From: Pollenia angustigena
Lineage: Eukaryota > Arthropoda > Insecta > Diptera > Polleniidae
Assembly (NCBI GenBank): GCA_930367215.1
Contig: OV884058.1
Location: 217,414,208 to 217,478,207, forward strand
Length of the DNA stretch: 64,000 bases
Direction: 5' to 3'
The notes under the pieces were generated by a model. The model was not told where the DNA came from. It worked only from the letters and a program-made list of their open reading frames with translations, and ran no database searches. A program made the position numbers and the translations under genes. Positions 20,749 to 31,314 of the stretch are shown here, one piece after another (positions within the stretch are counted from its first letter, which is position 1; each line of letters begins with the position of its first letter).

Positions 20749-21710
20749 TTTTTGTAATATTAGTTAGTTGTTGCCTAATTTTTGTACTATACATATTTGT
20801 TTAATTTTTAATTGTGCCATTGAAAGTGAATGAGACATTTAATTTAATTGTCTTTTTATTATGACTAAGTGAAAGTTTTTTACTAAATGTCAGGTGGTTC
20901 TAATTAAAAGAACTATGTTTTGGAATGTGTTAAGAAAATCTTGATTTTAAACTCCTCAAAAGTACCTTGTAAAGACTTTTGGAAAAAAGTGTTTTAAGTG
21001 ATATTTAGTTATTTGATTTCTAATTAAAGCAATAAATATTTACTTTAATTAGCTTTAGAATATAACCTTCTCTTTTTGAAACATGTTTATTTTTTAATTG
21101 TTTTCAAATAAAACCTTTTAATATTTCTCTTTTAAAAATGTTACAATATTCTAACTAGCTTTTGGACTGAACACACTATATTCTTATATCGATATTAAAA
21201 TATAAAAAACTCCAATCTATAATTTTTTTCGAATATGGGATTCAACGTTGATTTTCTTTGTAGTCTAAGAATAAAAAAATATTTTAGTTATTTTTACTTA
21301 AAACGAGAATTTTCTAGATTTTCGGAAACTCTTAATATTTTTCCATTTTCCCGAGATGTTAAAAAGTCCGGGGGAAAACATCCTTGAGTTCGTAGAGTAA
21401 ATTTATTCAGATGTAGAAATTTTTAAGATCACTTTTTTAAAAAGTTCAACTTTTGCCCACATAAGTACAGCATTTAAGAATAATTCAACTTTTATTAACA
21501 CAGTGGTAATGCATGTTACAAAAACCGATAAAAAATCCAGTTTCTGGGGGTATACGGAATTTATTGAAAAATATTTGAACACCCACTTCGTCAATTCGTT
21601 ACAGAAAATCGAAAAATTTCGGAAGGAATCACAAAAAGATTTTTATTTTTGAAATTTGAGAAAATCTTTGGAAAATAAAACGGTATATACATGATATACA
21701 TGTAATGTCT
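20749..21710. other. No recognised feature
   Basis: AT-rich, apparently unique; no inverted repeats or motif-bearing frames were seen. Confidence 0.5.
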
Positions 21711-21845
21711 AAATTGGGTTGATTTTTTCTCCAGTATCGTCTATACCCCACGCTTGAGTCAAACTCGTGTGCTTGACGTTATGCCAAAATTGGTTTGATT
21801 ATCCCTCCAGCATCGTCTGTGTCCCACATACTAATTTTACTAATC
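21711..21845. repeat. Tandem duplication, unit about 75 bp
   Basis: AAATTGGGTTGATTTTTTCT then CTATACCCCAC at 21711, and AAAATTGGTTTGATTATCCC then CTGTGTCCCAC at 21785, are two diverged adjacent units. Confidence 0.6.
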
Positions 21846-22122
21846 TTTTAATCATACCATAAGCATATTCCAGAAGCATTTTGATCGTGTATATAAAACA
21901 CCTGAGAACAAATCTCAGAGACTGATCATAAAAAAAAAAAATCTTCAATTAAGCATTAAATTCTACATCACCCGAAACTGCTCTCCACCACTATTTAGGA
22001 AAAAATCCCTAGATTTCCAATAATGTTTGTTAAAAATCTTTTGGCAAAGAAGCTCGAATGTCACACATTCCATCTAGATTGGTCAGAAATCTTTTGGTAA
22101 ACAAGTAGTTTACATACACTAA

Positions 22123-22218
22123 TGTGCGGTTTCCACATGAAGTGCGATTTATTGTGTGGTAAAATTTATATGAAAAGCATTAAAAAAAATCAATCGTCTG
22201 TCATGTGGAAACCATTCA
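22123..22218. mobile_element. Palindromic TAA-flanked MITE, TTTCCACATG family, copy 1
   Basis: A 96-bp foldback, TGTGCGGTTTCCACATGAAG against TGAATGGTTTCCACATGACA (right, reversed), flanked by TAA on both sides. A sister with the same GTTTCCACATG arm core is at 39889-40049. Confidence 0.65.
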
Positions 22219-22719
22219 TAAGAGTAAATTATCCCTTAATTATTTTTAAACAGAATCTTTTATGTTACAAATCTCACTTTTTACATATAAAGACAAAAAT
22301 ATTATAAAAATTACCTAAAATCTTAGTTATTTTGTGCTGTCGGCCCACTGTATTCACATTAATTACAGTTGTTAGTTACTAAGCAAATACATTAATCATT
22401 CATAAATCCTAATTGTCATTTCCTTAAATGTTAATTAATTTATAAAAATATGTTTAAATATTGTAGACAGTAGTAATTACTACACTTCGAAAAATGTTCA
22501 AGTAATAAGACAAAAATTTTGAGGTTAAGATAGAATTACACGTTTTGTTAACAAAAGCAATAACGTCTACCAAATTTTTTTGGGTATTTTTAATTGCTTA
22601 CTATCCCCTCTCTTTTCCATTGCATGTACGATTTTCTTCTTTTTATTAAATATCTTTTAAAAAACGTTTTAATTTATATCAAAATTACACTTTTAATGTT
22701 GCACTCTGAACGTTGCTTA
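22219..22719. other. No recognised feature
   Basis: AT-rich sequence up to the abrupt rise in GC at the LINE 3' end. Confidence 0.5.
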
Positions 22720-23660
22720 GGTTAGGTTAGGTTCCATGGGCAGCCATTGGTCCCTTTGTAATACCCGGCGCCAATGCCCATCCCTTAGAGCAGTTACTCA
22801 GATGGCGTCACAGCAAATTCCAACCACTTCGTCTTCCTAGTGAATTGAATGAGCGATTTTAGTTCCATCCTGTACAGATCCCCCAAGCAGGAAAACACCG
22901 GTTCCCCCAGGTATTCTTCCCTAATGCCCGCAATCCAGGGCAATGACAAAGGAAGTGAAGCACAGTCTCCTCTTCCTCCTCGTTCTGACAACTCCTACAG
23001 TAGTCGTTTAATTCCAGACCAATTCTTCCAGCATGAGTCCCCACCGGCCAGTGTCCAGTCAAAACCGATCCCGTCCTAATCTGGTCCCTGCTGAACCCAA
23101 GTAGAGAGCGAGTTCTCCGTTCATCATATCCAGGCCAAAGGATCCTGGATATCAAGCAGGTGGACTCACAGGTCCACCGCATCTGCGCAACTCTATAAGA
23201 CTCGCGCCTGATAAGTAATTTACAGTGAGCCATTGCAAGACCAACAAATTGATCGATGAACACGTTATTCATGCGACCACCTTGTTTGGCCAGCCCATAT
23301 GCCACTACATTACCCGGGCACTCCGAGTGACCCGGTATCCATATAAGCGTTACCCTTGAATGTTTCGCAATCTCATCCAAAGCCCGACCTTCTGCAGTTA
23401 ACCTAGAAGTCATGTAGACACCCGCTAGGGAAGCAAGGGCAGCCTTGCTGTCAGTAAATATACGTATATCTCTCGATATGCGATGATACCTCAGCCAGTT
23501 TGTCGCCCGCCTTATAGCCGAGATTTCCGCCTGCAGGACACTACATCCATCCGGCAGACGAAAGGAAACCTTCACATCCAGTTCCTCTATGAAGAAACCT
23601 CCGCCAACCCTCTTAACGTTGCTTGTAAATGTCAACTTCGACTGCCCATAAATCTGCTGA
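22720..23660 (-). mobile_element. 5'-truncated non-LTR retrotransposon (LOA/I-like), 3' end
   Basis: This block is clearly GC-richer (near 50%) than its surroundings, with sharp edges. It encodes, on the minus strand, the C-terminal RNase H and zinc-knuckle region of a LINE, followed by about 70 bp of untranslated sequence ending in a run of CCTAA units at 22720-22735. Reverse transcriptase and ORF1 are missing, as expected from 5' truncation during target-primed integration. No target duplication was identified. Confidence 0.8.
22794..23635 (-). pseudogene. LINE RNase H domain and CCHC-like tail, frameshifted
   Basis: A 258-codon frame (22859-23635) carries the RNase H fold: SVLQAEISAI (catalytic E), IFTDSKAALASL (catalytic D), and WIPGHSECPGNVVAYGLAKQ, where the usual final Asp of GNxxADxLA is Tyr. 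The first Asp (YTDGS) is also absent, because IYGQSKL precedes the start, so the nuclease is dead. Next come LTGHWPVGTHAGRIGL and CRSCQNEEEEETVLHFLCHC, the cysteine/histidine tail typical of LOA/I-group elements. A frameshift near 22930-22950 moves the remaining C-terminus (EYLGEPVFSCLGDLYRMELK) into another frame ending at 22794. RNase H would remove RNA from the cDNA hybrid. Confidence 0.8.
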
Positions 23661-23923
23661 TATTTGTTTTTTGCAAAAACCTAATATGCAGTCATTTGCT
23701 TTGTTATATTCTTAACCGAACGTCATTAGCAAAAACATTTTTATTGATAGTGCAAAAAATTATTTTTGGCCAAGAAAAATCCTATAAAACAGCTGTCGTA
23801 AATAAACACTTGTGTTGGATTTTCCAGAATAAAATAGTTGACAAAATTCTATCTCTCTCTTTCACACACTCAGCAGATTCATTAATTTACAATACATACG
23901 AAAAAGACATTTATGCTATGTTG
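23661..23923. other. No recognised feature
   Basis: AT-rich. The plus-strand open frame 23483-23947 overlaps the LINE antisense and continues here without motifs; judged spurious. Confidence 0.4.
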
Positions 23924-24111
23924 CAAGGCGAATTGACCAGAAGGTAAGGTCAACAACAACACTGCTTCTGTGGTCGGGTTGTCAAAATATTGCTAGTAAA
24001 AAATAGGTTTGTTTACATAAAAAACTAGTTTGTATACAAACTTTGACAAGTCGGCCACCATAAAAAACACCATATGTTGACTTGACCTCACCTTCTAGTG
24101 AATTCGCCTTG
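23924..24111. mobile_element. Inverted-repeat MITE (CAAGGCGAATT)
   Basis: Arms CAAGGCGAATTGACCAGAAG (left) and CAAGGCGAATTCACTAGAAG (right, reversed) continue into GGTAAGGTCAAC / GGTGAGGTCAAG. TTG precedes and TTA follows, a possible degraded 3-bp duplication. Confidence 0.65.
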
Positions 24112-24483
24112 TTATGTAGTATAAAATCGTATTTATTTATTTATTCACGTATAATCGTAAGCCAATATAGGCCAAATTGATTAAGTTACATTATTTGACA
24201 ATTCCATTATAAAATATTAAGTTAACTTATTTTAATAATACATTTTTAAATATGTTTCACTATCCCTATCACGAATATGGGTCCCAACTGTTATGAAAGT
24301 CGTATTTAATAAAACAGAGCTGTGCATTTATCACAAATGGTGAAAACCACTATTGTTAAATAGAAAGTAGAAGTAACTTATGTATAAAAATTACTTCAAA
24401 AGTATTGTTTAAGGTTTAAGGACCTTTAAAATTTCTACTTTACAAGCGTCCTGCTTTTAAAGTAAAGTTTACTTTTTGAAATT
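24112..24483. other. No recognised feature
   Basis: AT-rich filler between the MITE and the split mini-me copy. Confidence 0.5.
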
Positions 24484-24553
24484 TGTCATTCCGTTTGGAA
24501 TTTCTATAATATTGATCTTGCCCCTATAAATCATATTTACTCTGGGTCCCAAT

Positions 24554-24833
24554 GGCCCATCACACATTAGACTAATTTTTAAGGGAACAATTTTGTTCCA
24601 TCAATCACACACTGTAGTTAAATTATCTGGCATAAAATGTGTGCGTGTACAAAACTTTGAATGTATTAGTGTTTTTTGCATTAATGCAAAATGTGCATTA
24701 ATTAGTTTTGTGCTGCTTGTGCGGGGTTGAAGCCGGTTGAAACTTTACGCCAACGGAAAACCATTCCCTCCACCTCGCTTGCCTGCAAACTGCCATTTAA
24801 CGCCAGCATAATTAGTCTAGTGTGTGATGGGCC
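24554..24833. mobile_element. Inverted-repeat MITE (GGCCCATCACACA)
   Basis: Ends GGCCCATCACACATTAGACT (left) and GGCCCATCACACACTAGACT (right, reversed), about 24-bp arms. Flanks AAT and TAT fit a decayed 3-bp duplication. It is inserted in mini-me DNA. The right half is GC-richer (GCGGGGTTGAAGCCGG) but non-coding. Confidence 0.75.
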
Positions 24834-24888
24834 TATGAGTAGCGAAGTTGATTTAAAGATATCCCTCTATCCGTGTGTATGTTGAAAT

Positions 24889-25550
24889 TAGTGATGGAAA
24901 ATTCAGTACTATGGTACTATTTTCAGTACTTTTTCCTTTCAAAAATACCACGGTACCCCCACGTCCGTTTTAGGACTCTTTTCTTGTTATGCTGCTTTGT
25001 TAAGAAATTTAGCGTTGGTAGTTTTTTTAACATTGAAAACTAGGGCAGTTGAGTCGTCAACAAAAAGAACTAACTCTGACTACAACCTCTGAAATTCCAA
25101 CTCCGACTTTTAATCTAACCTTAACGCTAAATGTATATAAGACTGGTCCTTATTTGAATTTAAACTCTTTTTGTAATCCAATACCATCTGAAAAATGGTT
25201 AAATATAGATTGAGTAAAAATTTCGAATCAATATTTTAAATACATATTGCATCGCCAATTTCGAAGCATTTTTATTTTGGAAATTATTCGAATATTTTTC
25301 AAAATTGTTCATGCCGAAAAATTTTGGAGTCGGTGTCGCGAACTTTTTGTGGGTACATCAACTCCGACTCCGGTAGAAAAACCTTAACACCGACTCTACA
25401 ACTCCGACTCCACAGCCCTGTTAACAACATTGCCTACACAAAATTTATTATTATCAAAAATTTTTTTTTGAAAAAATACCAAAATATTGAAAAAAGTACT
25501 CTTTTCCTTGGTGGTCAGTACTATCTAAATTTTTAAATTTTCCATCACTG
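24889..25550. mobile_element. hAT MITE with perfect 8-bp duplication
   Basis: Ends TAGTGATGGAAAATT (left) and CAGTGATGGAAAATT (right, reversed). GTTGAAAT is repeated exactly at 24881-24888 and 25551-25558 and fits nTnnnnAn. Subterminal CAGTACTATGGTACT motifs occur near both ends. It contains the smaller hAT MITE 25041-25420. Confidence 0.85.
25041..25420. mobile_element. Nested hAT MITE (CAGGGCTGTGGAGTCGG-type ends)
   Basis: The left end is TAGGGCAGTTGAGTCG and the reversed right end CAGGGCTGTGGAGTCGGAGT. Flanks TTGAAAAC and TTAACAAC agree at 6 of 8 positions. CAACTCCGACT motifs are repeated inside both arms. Confidence 0.7.
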
Positions 25551-25625
25551 GTTGAAATGTATTTTCCGAAGACCCATTAAATACTGCGGACTATGTTGTT
25601 TTCATAATTTTTAATGAAACTTTAA

Positions 25626-25736
25626 CTGCCGTATTCATAAAAATTAAAATAAGTTTGAAATGTGTTTTAAATTGTCATACAAATTTTTCTTAAAATGCAT
25701 TTCAAATCCATTTTTAATTTCATAGGAATACGACAG
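25626..25736. mobile_element. Palindromic MITE, CTGCCGTATTC family, copy 1
   Basis: A 111-bp foldback flanked by TAA on both sides, with CTGCCGTATTCATAAAAATT at the left and CTGTCGTATTCCTATGAAAT (right, reversed). Further copies: 34201, 42175, 53195. Confidence 0.75.
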
Positions 25737-25857
25737 TAAATGTATACTTAAACTTTTGATGCAAGTGAAATAGTTGTTATTCATGATGCTGATGAATATA
25801 AACTGATTTTCCTTAAGCTTTGTATATGCAAATAAGCGAGTTTTAGTTAAACATCGT

Positions 25858-26095
25858 ACAGACTTGCAATTTTAAATTCTGCTTTGAAATTGCACTAATG
25901 TCCAGGTTATGAAATGTTTGTATTTTTATCTTGTTCTTTTTATATGTATACATAAATTCAAATACTCCTACAGCCAACTTCAAGTTAAAAAGTGTGAGAT
26001 TGACAAAACAAAACACAATTGCAGAGTACATGAAACTGAGTACCCCTCCCCAATCTTCTGCAACAAAAATTGCAAGTATGGACGATGACTTAGAT
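25858..26095. repeat. Dispersed repeat, copy 1 (pair with 29024-29305)
   Basis: The order of blocks GCTTTGAAATTGCA, TTTTTATCTTGTT, AAAGTGTGAGATT, AAAACAAAACA, ATTGCAGAGT, AAACTGAGTACCC and GCAACAAAAATTGCA is shared with 29024-29305 in the same orientation. Family unknown; no coding frame is conserved between the two copies. Confidence 0.65.
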
Positions 26096-26464
26096 GCATT
26101 TCTCGTTTAAAAGCACTGAAAAACGTGCAAATTATAAAACTTGTAAAAGCGATAAATATAAGCTGTTTTTTTCAATTTACAAACAGTAATTTTTTTTGTG
26201 CAAAATGTAAGTTTATACAAGAAAAATAATATTTATTCTTCCCTTTCCCCTTCCTTCTTTTGCTGTATTTGAATCACTTAATAATTCGTAAATGAAATTT
26301 ACGTTTAATCAACATATTTGTTTAAGTGCATAATCTTAAGTAATTGCTCTTATACAAGAGAGTGATTGTATTAAATTAAACACATGCATATTAACAAAAT
26401 AATTTAATTGAAATGTTGCTTATATTTTAGATTTATATTAGATAGTTTACAATTAAAACTAGTA

Positions 26465-26515
26465 AAAGTGCTGTATTCGGCTTAGCCGAATCATACATAC
26501 ACTTCACCATAATAC
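26465..26515 (-). repeat. mini-me/DINE-like repeat A, terminal fragment
   Basis: AGTGCTGTATTCGGCTTAGC with the hairpin ATTCGGC...GCCGAAT, then ACTTCACC: only the hairpin end survives. Confidence 0.65.
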
Positions 26516-26519
26516 TCAG

Positions 26520-26605
26520 ACTCAGACTAATGCGTTGTGTTGCCAGCTGCTTACACCAAGTTTTGCCAGGTCTTCTTTTACTTGGTCTTTCCACCGGAGC
26601 TTCGG
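26520..26605 (-). other. Possible LINE C-terminal coding scrap
   Basis: The minus strand reads PVERPSKRRPGKTWCKQLAT, reminiscent of the GRPxxRWxDxI tail after some non-LTR reverse transcriptases. It is locally GC-rich and abuts the mini-me scrap. Too short to assign. Confidence 0.25.
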
Positions 26606-27282
26606 TCATTTCCTATTATAGCATTTATGACACTACATTTTTTATTCATTAATTGATATAGAATTGATAGAAAGAAACAGTAAATGCTAGAAAGAGCAAT
26701 TTATAAAAAATGTAACAAAGTTTTTTAGTTTTTTTTCTCTTGTTATGGTTTTGTTTCAGGGATAGCGTTGAGAATTTTTAAAATTGTATCAACAACTTTT
26801 AAAAATTGTACTTTTTTACCGTAATTGTACTAAAAGATTTTTTTTAGTTGAAATTAATTTAATTTTTGTTCTTAAAAAACGCCACAAAAATGTATTAAAA
26901 ATCTTAGTTTAAAAAGTGTCAACAAAAAAGTACAATTGGACATCCCTGTTCTGTTAATTTTATTCAATGTTGCCAACTTTTTGTTTATGAGGAACCTAAA
27001 AACAAAAAGCGGTTAATCGCCGTATTTGCCCATAAACCGCTGATTCAGCAACACTTTTATTATATTTGAAGCTTGAAATGTCAATTTTAAGTTGAACAAT
27101 TTTACATTTTTTTTGACATAACTTCATTTTTTATCGATAACTTTAGTAAAATTTTTGACAGTTTGACATTTATTTTAATACAGCTGAACCCTTCGCACTT
27201 GGTAAATTTTTCTATTACTTTATATTTGCACTGTTCACCAAAACTTGAACAATGCATTAAAAATGAAGTGTCATAAGGGCTT
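26606..27282. other. No recognised feature
   Basis: AT-rich; a short AAAGCGG/CCGCTGA repeat near 27005-27050 could be a hairpin but is too short to classify. Confidence 0.4.
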
Positions 27283-27558
27283 ATGCGATTCGTAGTACCT
27301 TGGGATTATAGTCGAATGATTTCCATTCTGAAGCAATTTCTTCTATGCGAGCAACATGGCGAAACCAGCCCAATAGTTGCACTTTGTTTTATTCATGATT
27401 CATTTGATGTCGATTACGAAGTATTTTTCTCTGAAATAATCCGAAAACAGCTTCGTTTGCTTGCGCAAGTACCCATGCATTTTATAGAGCGTAATTACAC
27501 TGTGCTAGACTTTTGCACTTTTTTTGAGGCAAGCGAGCCACCTGGCGTTTTAACCTAA
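27283..27558 (+). CDS. Unrecognised 91-codon open frame
   Basis: Its amino-acid composition is more balanced than that of neighbouring chance frames (segments VPMHFIERNY and VDYEVFFSEIIRKQ), and the local GC is slightly raised. There are no repeats, signal peptide, membrane segment or recognisable motif, and no splice sites I can defend. It may be an exon piece, an unrecognised transposon relic or chance; I lean to the last two. Confidence 0.15.
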   Translation: MRFVVPWDYSRMISILKQFLLCEQHGETSPIVALCFIHDSFDVDYEVFFSEIIRKQLRLLAQVPMHFIERNYTVLDFCTFFEASEPPGVLT

Positions 27559-27639
27559 TTCGGGTACGATAAAGGGCCTAAATTTAAGAATTTCATTAAA
27601 CCGCCATATTTGCAGAGGCCCCTGCAGCCTCTAGAAATG

Positions 27640-27880
27640 TAAAATGTATGACAAACCCTACTTTATTTTTCATACCTACCAGCTATCTCCATGCCTTAGG
27701 AGTGTTCCCATACAAAATTTTCAATACAAACAGAAAAAAGTCGATAACTGCCAAGGAGTCGCACCTAGGGGGACGCAATGTATGACCGACCTTTTTTAGT
27801 TTTTTGTTTTAACAAGTTCCCAAAACATACCCGCTCAATATCTTTACTTCTTAGGGGGGCTCCCATACGACTTTTGTGAG
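27640..27880. repeat. Diverged tandem duplication, unit about 133 bp
   Basis: AATGTATGACAAACC...TAGGAGTGTTCCCATACAA and AATGTATGACCGACC...TAGGGGGGCTCCCATACGA are two adjacent diverged units. Confidence 0.45.
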
Positions 27881-28144
27881 TAAAATTAAAAGTTGTTAAC
27901 AGATTTTAATCATTTTTGGCTTATTTTGTTTGCAACTTCGTTTTTTATATGTCGAGAATTTTACAATTTTTTATGAATTTTAACAAACAAAAATTTCGAA
28001 ATTTTGCAAAAAAATATTCTAAAAAAAAAGAAAAATAATTTTTTGCCAAAAAAAAAAAAAAAAAAAATATGTTTCTAAAACGACTGCGCATACTGAAAAA
28101 AGGCTTAACCTTACTTAAAGGAAGTTTATACGAAATTTCGGGTT

Positions 28145-28195
28145 TTTATAAAATAAATATTGTTAAAATTACAAACGGAATGACAAACGTACAGA
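28145..28195 (-). repeat. mini-me/DINE-like repeat A, short fragment
   Basis: AATTACAAACGGAATGACAA is the conserved internal block that follows the TATACCC start in other copies; nothing else of the repeat is recognisable. Confidence 0.5.
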
Positions 28196-29023
28196 ACAGT
28201 TTAAAAATATTAAATGAAAAAGAAAAATAAAATCACAATTGCAACCGCCTGGCAATTAAGCAAATAATTGTATGTAAAGAGTCAGTCCATGATTGTGGAT
28301 TATCTAAGAAGGAAACCACAAATCACTTGCAAAAACTGGCATTCTTCAAAATGGAAATTTAAAATAATTTTATTATGTATGTATTGCATAAAATATTAAC
28401 GCTTTTTGCAAAAGTTTTCTTAGTTTGCCAAAAATTTATGAGGCGCTAACTTTGAAAAAATAATAAAAACAGAACTAATATGAAAAAAAAAATTGTTGTA
28501 ATAAAATTCCAAGTTTGAATTTAAAGTTAACCCGACTGACTATTCATAATTTTTATTACAAATTGTAATCAAGATTTTTTTTTTTTATCTAGTCCTAAAA
28601 ATTAACGAAGTGTAAACTTTTAAACGATTTTTTTTCTTGCTACGACAAACATAAAGAATCATAAAATATGCAAGAAAATAAAAATAATTAAAAATTTGTT
28701 CACATGTCTATAAAATTGCAATGAGTAGTTTTCCCTTTGCCCGTCTAAAAAGGCATTGAGTTATTAAATTTGGTTTGTAGATTTTAAAAAGTAACGATTT
28801 CGCAAAAAATAAATAATGAATAATTTTGAAGGTCTAATTAGTCAGAAGGTACTTAAATTTTTTTTATTAAATGCACTAAAATTTGTGATTATATTAAGTA
28901 CGGTATTAGGCTGGCATTAAATTAAGTTGGTCATATTTTTCAAATTAAATTAGTTAACAAAAAAGTACTAAGCGAATTTCTGTTGTTTCTGTGCGTTTTA
29001 CCGTCTGTTCTGGGCCTTAGTCA
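28196..29023. other. No recognised feature
   Basis: Very AT-rich with A/T homopolymers; no frames or repeats of note. Confidence 0.5.
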
Positions 29024-29305
29024 TCGTCCAGACTTGGAATTTTTTTAAATTCGGCTTTGAAATTGCAGTATTGTCCAGATTTTGAGATTCTAGGGTTGCA
29101 ATTTTTGTGTTTTTATCTTGTTATTTTTATATTTTATATATAAATACAAATACATCTAAAGCCAAGCCATCAAGTTTAAAAGTGTGAGATTTATAAAACA
29201 AAACAAAATTGCAGAGTTCATTAAACTGAGTACCCTTTTTAATGTTCTCGCCTCCCTCACCTATAAACTCAAGAATTGCTGCAACAAAAATTGCACGATG
29301 ACCTT
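29024..29305. repeat. Dispersed repeat, copy 2 (pair with 25858-26095)
   Basis: Same block order and orientation as copy 1, about 3.2 kb away, with roughly three-quarters identity by eye. Confidence 0.65.
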
Positions 29306-29564
29306 TTTAAATATTCGAATCCAAGACTGATATGTCCTTTTTTAGCATCATTTAAAATCAAAAAATTGCAATATCTTATTGTGAATAGAAATATTGAAAA
29401 GAACCTCTTTCGTATGTCTTTTTTGTTTGGGGGAGCAGCTACGACTCGGAATTTTTGTAGACGAATAAGATAAACGGCATGCGGTAAGCCTTTCCTTATG
29501 CTTTTGCTTTAAATATTTTCATACAAATTTCTTAAAATATAGGAAATTTTAAAACTTATACAAT

Positions 29565-29765
29565 ACTGTCCTTAGACTCTATTAAGTATATATGTATATT
29601 CTGAGACCTTATGAGGACCAAAGCTGATTTAACGATGTCCGTCTGTCCGTGTGTCCGTTGAAATGGGTTTTCCGAAGACCCCAGATATGACAAGGCCTCG
29701 GTTGTTATATAATTATAACACACATAGTCCGGTCCACATCGGTCCACAAATGGCTGAGGTATGAG
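29565..29765 (+). repeat. mini-me/DINE-like repeat A, internal part
   Basis: CTATTAAGTATATATGTATA core, TTCTGAGACCTTATGAGGAC, and a GTCY run (GTCCGTCTGTCCGTGTGTCC) at about 29638-29658, then TTCCGAAGACCCC. Both ends are lost. Confidence 0.65.
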
Positions 29766-30691
29766 CAAAAACCATGACTGGCTCTAATTTTACCCAAAAA
29801 TCCCTGGTTGTTGTTGTTTTTTTAATTTTATTTTTTTGTATATGGGTAATTCCAAAGTGATGAACGTGACAGGCGTACGCAATAACAAATGCAATAACAT
29901 TTTAAACAACAAATATTTTTACGTTCTCTTTTCCCTTAAATTATGGCACTAAGAAAGCGCTGTTATCTATGCTAAAGTTTATGAAGGGCGCGATTCTAGG
30001 TCAAAGATAATGGCAAAAGAAGAAGCGGTTCGAACGTAAAAAAAACAAAAGTAGTTTTTGTGGCCATGTATAAAAAGGCGTAACTCAGCGAAACCTGGCA
30101 CAACTTTCAGAATTACACGTAGCAATGTAACATTAAAATATCTTGGTATGATTCAAAAATCTTCTGTATTTTCTTTTTTTTTTAAGCGAAAATCTGGGTC
30201 GATACGTGACATTTCGAACGTGAAATATTTTCCGTAATAATTTAACTGAATAATGATTAAAATAAAATAAAAATTTACCGTTAACCCGAATAACATATTT
30301 CTCTTTGAACTCTTCCTTAGATTACAGACCATGTAAGACAATTTTTTAGGAATCTTTTTTATCAAATATCACCTCTTTTAAGAAAGATAAATATTAAAGA
30401 AAACATACAATAAAACATTCTCACAAATAAGAAATTACGTTTGCACAACTTTGTAGTCTGATTGTTCATCTAAGTGAACAAATTTATGGGGGAATTTATA
30501 AAATTAGTAAAATCAAAATATTTCTCTATAACAATATCGCAAAATAATCGGCTTTTTATAACTTTTAAATTTTCGGTCACGGTGGACTTTTTGACGGAAA
30601 TGCCCATATCTGAAGAAAACCAGGAGCCAAAGTTTCCAAATTGGGTACTGTGTTGCACAATATCTAAAAACCTGATATAATTTTTAGTTGG
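29766..30691. other. No recognised feature
   Basis: AT-rich; several antiparallel 60-70-codon frames (e.g. 30470-30680 on both strands) have no motif and are likely chance. Confidence 0.45.
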
Positions 30692-30865
30692 TCTTTAATT
30701 TAATTTTTCATGTTTAATGTTTTTTATGTTTGTCTGCAGCAAATTATTGTCCAATGTAATAAAAAATGTATTTCTCTTGTTACGAATCCCTTGATAAAGT
30801 GAACATAAAATTCACGAAACGTTGGGAAAGTATGGATTAAATGCATTTTTAATTACATATAGAAC
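30692..30865 (+). repeat. Hammerhead-motif repeat, copy 1
   Basis: About 165 bp: CTTTAATTTAATTTTTCATG start, a GTTTGTCTGCAGCAAATTAT block, the hammerhead-like segment 30784-30837, and AAATGCATTTTTAATTACAT at the end. An inverted copy is at 39413-39575, about 90% identical by eye. Small repeats containing hammerhead motifs are typical of Penelope-like elements and related retroelements; no GIY-YIG/RT coding is visible here. Confidence 0.6.
30784..30837 (+). ncRNA. Candidate hammerhead-like ribozyme motif
   Basis: CCCTTGATAAAGTGAACATA then AAATTCACGAAACGTTGGG. Stem II is GTGAA/TTCAC, followed directly by the invariant GAAA(C). The 5' core reads TTGATAA where CUGANGA is expected: C3 and G8 are replaced by U and A, which could still pair. 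One extra A precedes stem II. GAATCC and GGATTA at the two edges could form stem I, and CCC/GGG lie next to the core. Folding and cleavage are untested, and the stem III/cleavage site is not clear. Confidence 0.4.
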
Positions 30866-31172
30866 TTAAGGCAGTATTAGCTAAAAAATAAAATCTAATT
30901 TATGGTGATTTCTTTTCTAAAAAATAATGATGCACTATAGTTGTGTTATATATTTATTAGGTTACACGAACCCTTACAAAGTGATACATTTTTCTAAGCT
31001 ACAATGGAACAAAATAATAGCTACGTTTTATACTCAATACTAATGTGTATTTAGCGTATTAAATATTGAAAGCAAAGTTTGTACTAAAAGCACTTTTCAA
31101 CATTAAATTTTTTTGGAATTCCATAAGCGTTAACAGCACTGATTTTCAATAAATTATGTCAGCTGTTGTTAA

Positions 31173-31314
31173 CATAGCGTCTTCACCTGACAATTTTTTG
31201 TCATACCAAACGTCAAAGTCTATATAAAAAAAAATCGGAAATTTTTGTCAGCGTTTTTTTAATATGAAGTTTGACGTTTGGTATGACAAAAAATTGTCTG
31301 GTGAAGACGCTATG
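31173..31314. mobile_element. Palindromic TAA-flanked MITE, copy B
   Basis: A 142-bp foldback with arms CATAGCGTCTTCACCTGACA and CATAGCGTCTTCACCAGACA (right, reversed), flanked by TAA. It is the cleaner of two copies (the other at 2840-2983). Arms of about 55 bp include TTTTTTGTCATACCAAACGT. Confidence 0.8.

Larger units (their letters stand above)
24484..25620 (+). repeat. mini-me/DINE-like repeat A copy, split by two insertions
   Basis: Three pieces read in order: 24484-24553 (TTGTCATTCCGTTTGGAATT, then CTCTGGGTCCC), 24834-24888 (GAGTAGCGAAGTTGATTTAA and CCGTGTGTATGTTGAAAT), and 25551 onward (GTTGAAATGTATTTTCCGAA, GACCC). They rejoin once elements 24554-24833 and 24889-25550 are removed, showing both insertions are younger. 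Confidence 0.7.

Noticed and set aside
22720..22735. Interstitial telomere repeat (TTAGG)
   Set aside because: Only about three units, exactly at the LINE 3' end; better explained as the element's own tail.
22849..23079. Plus-strand frame of 76 codons with normal composition
   Set aside because: Antisense of the LINE RNase H tail; its composition comes from the GC-rich LINE.
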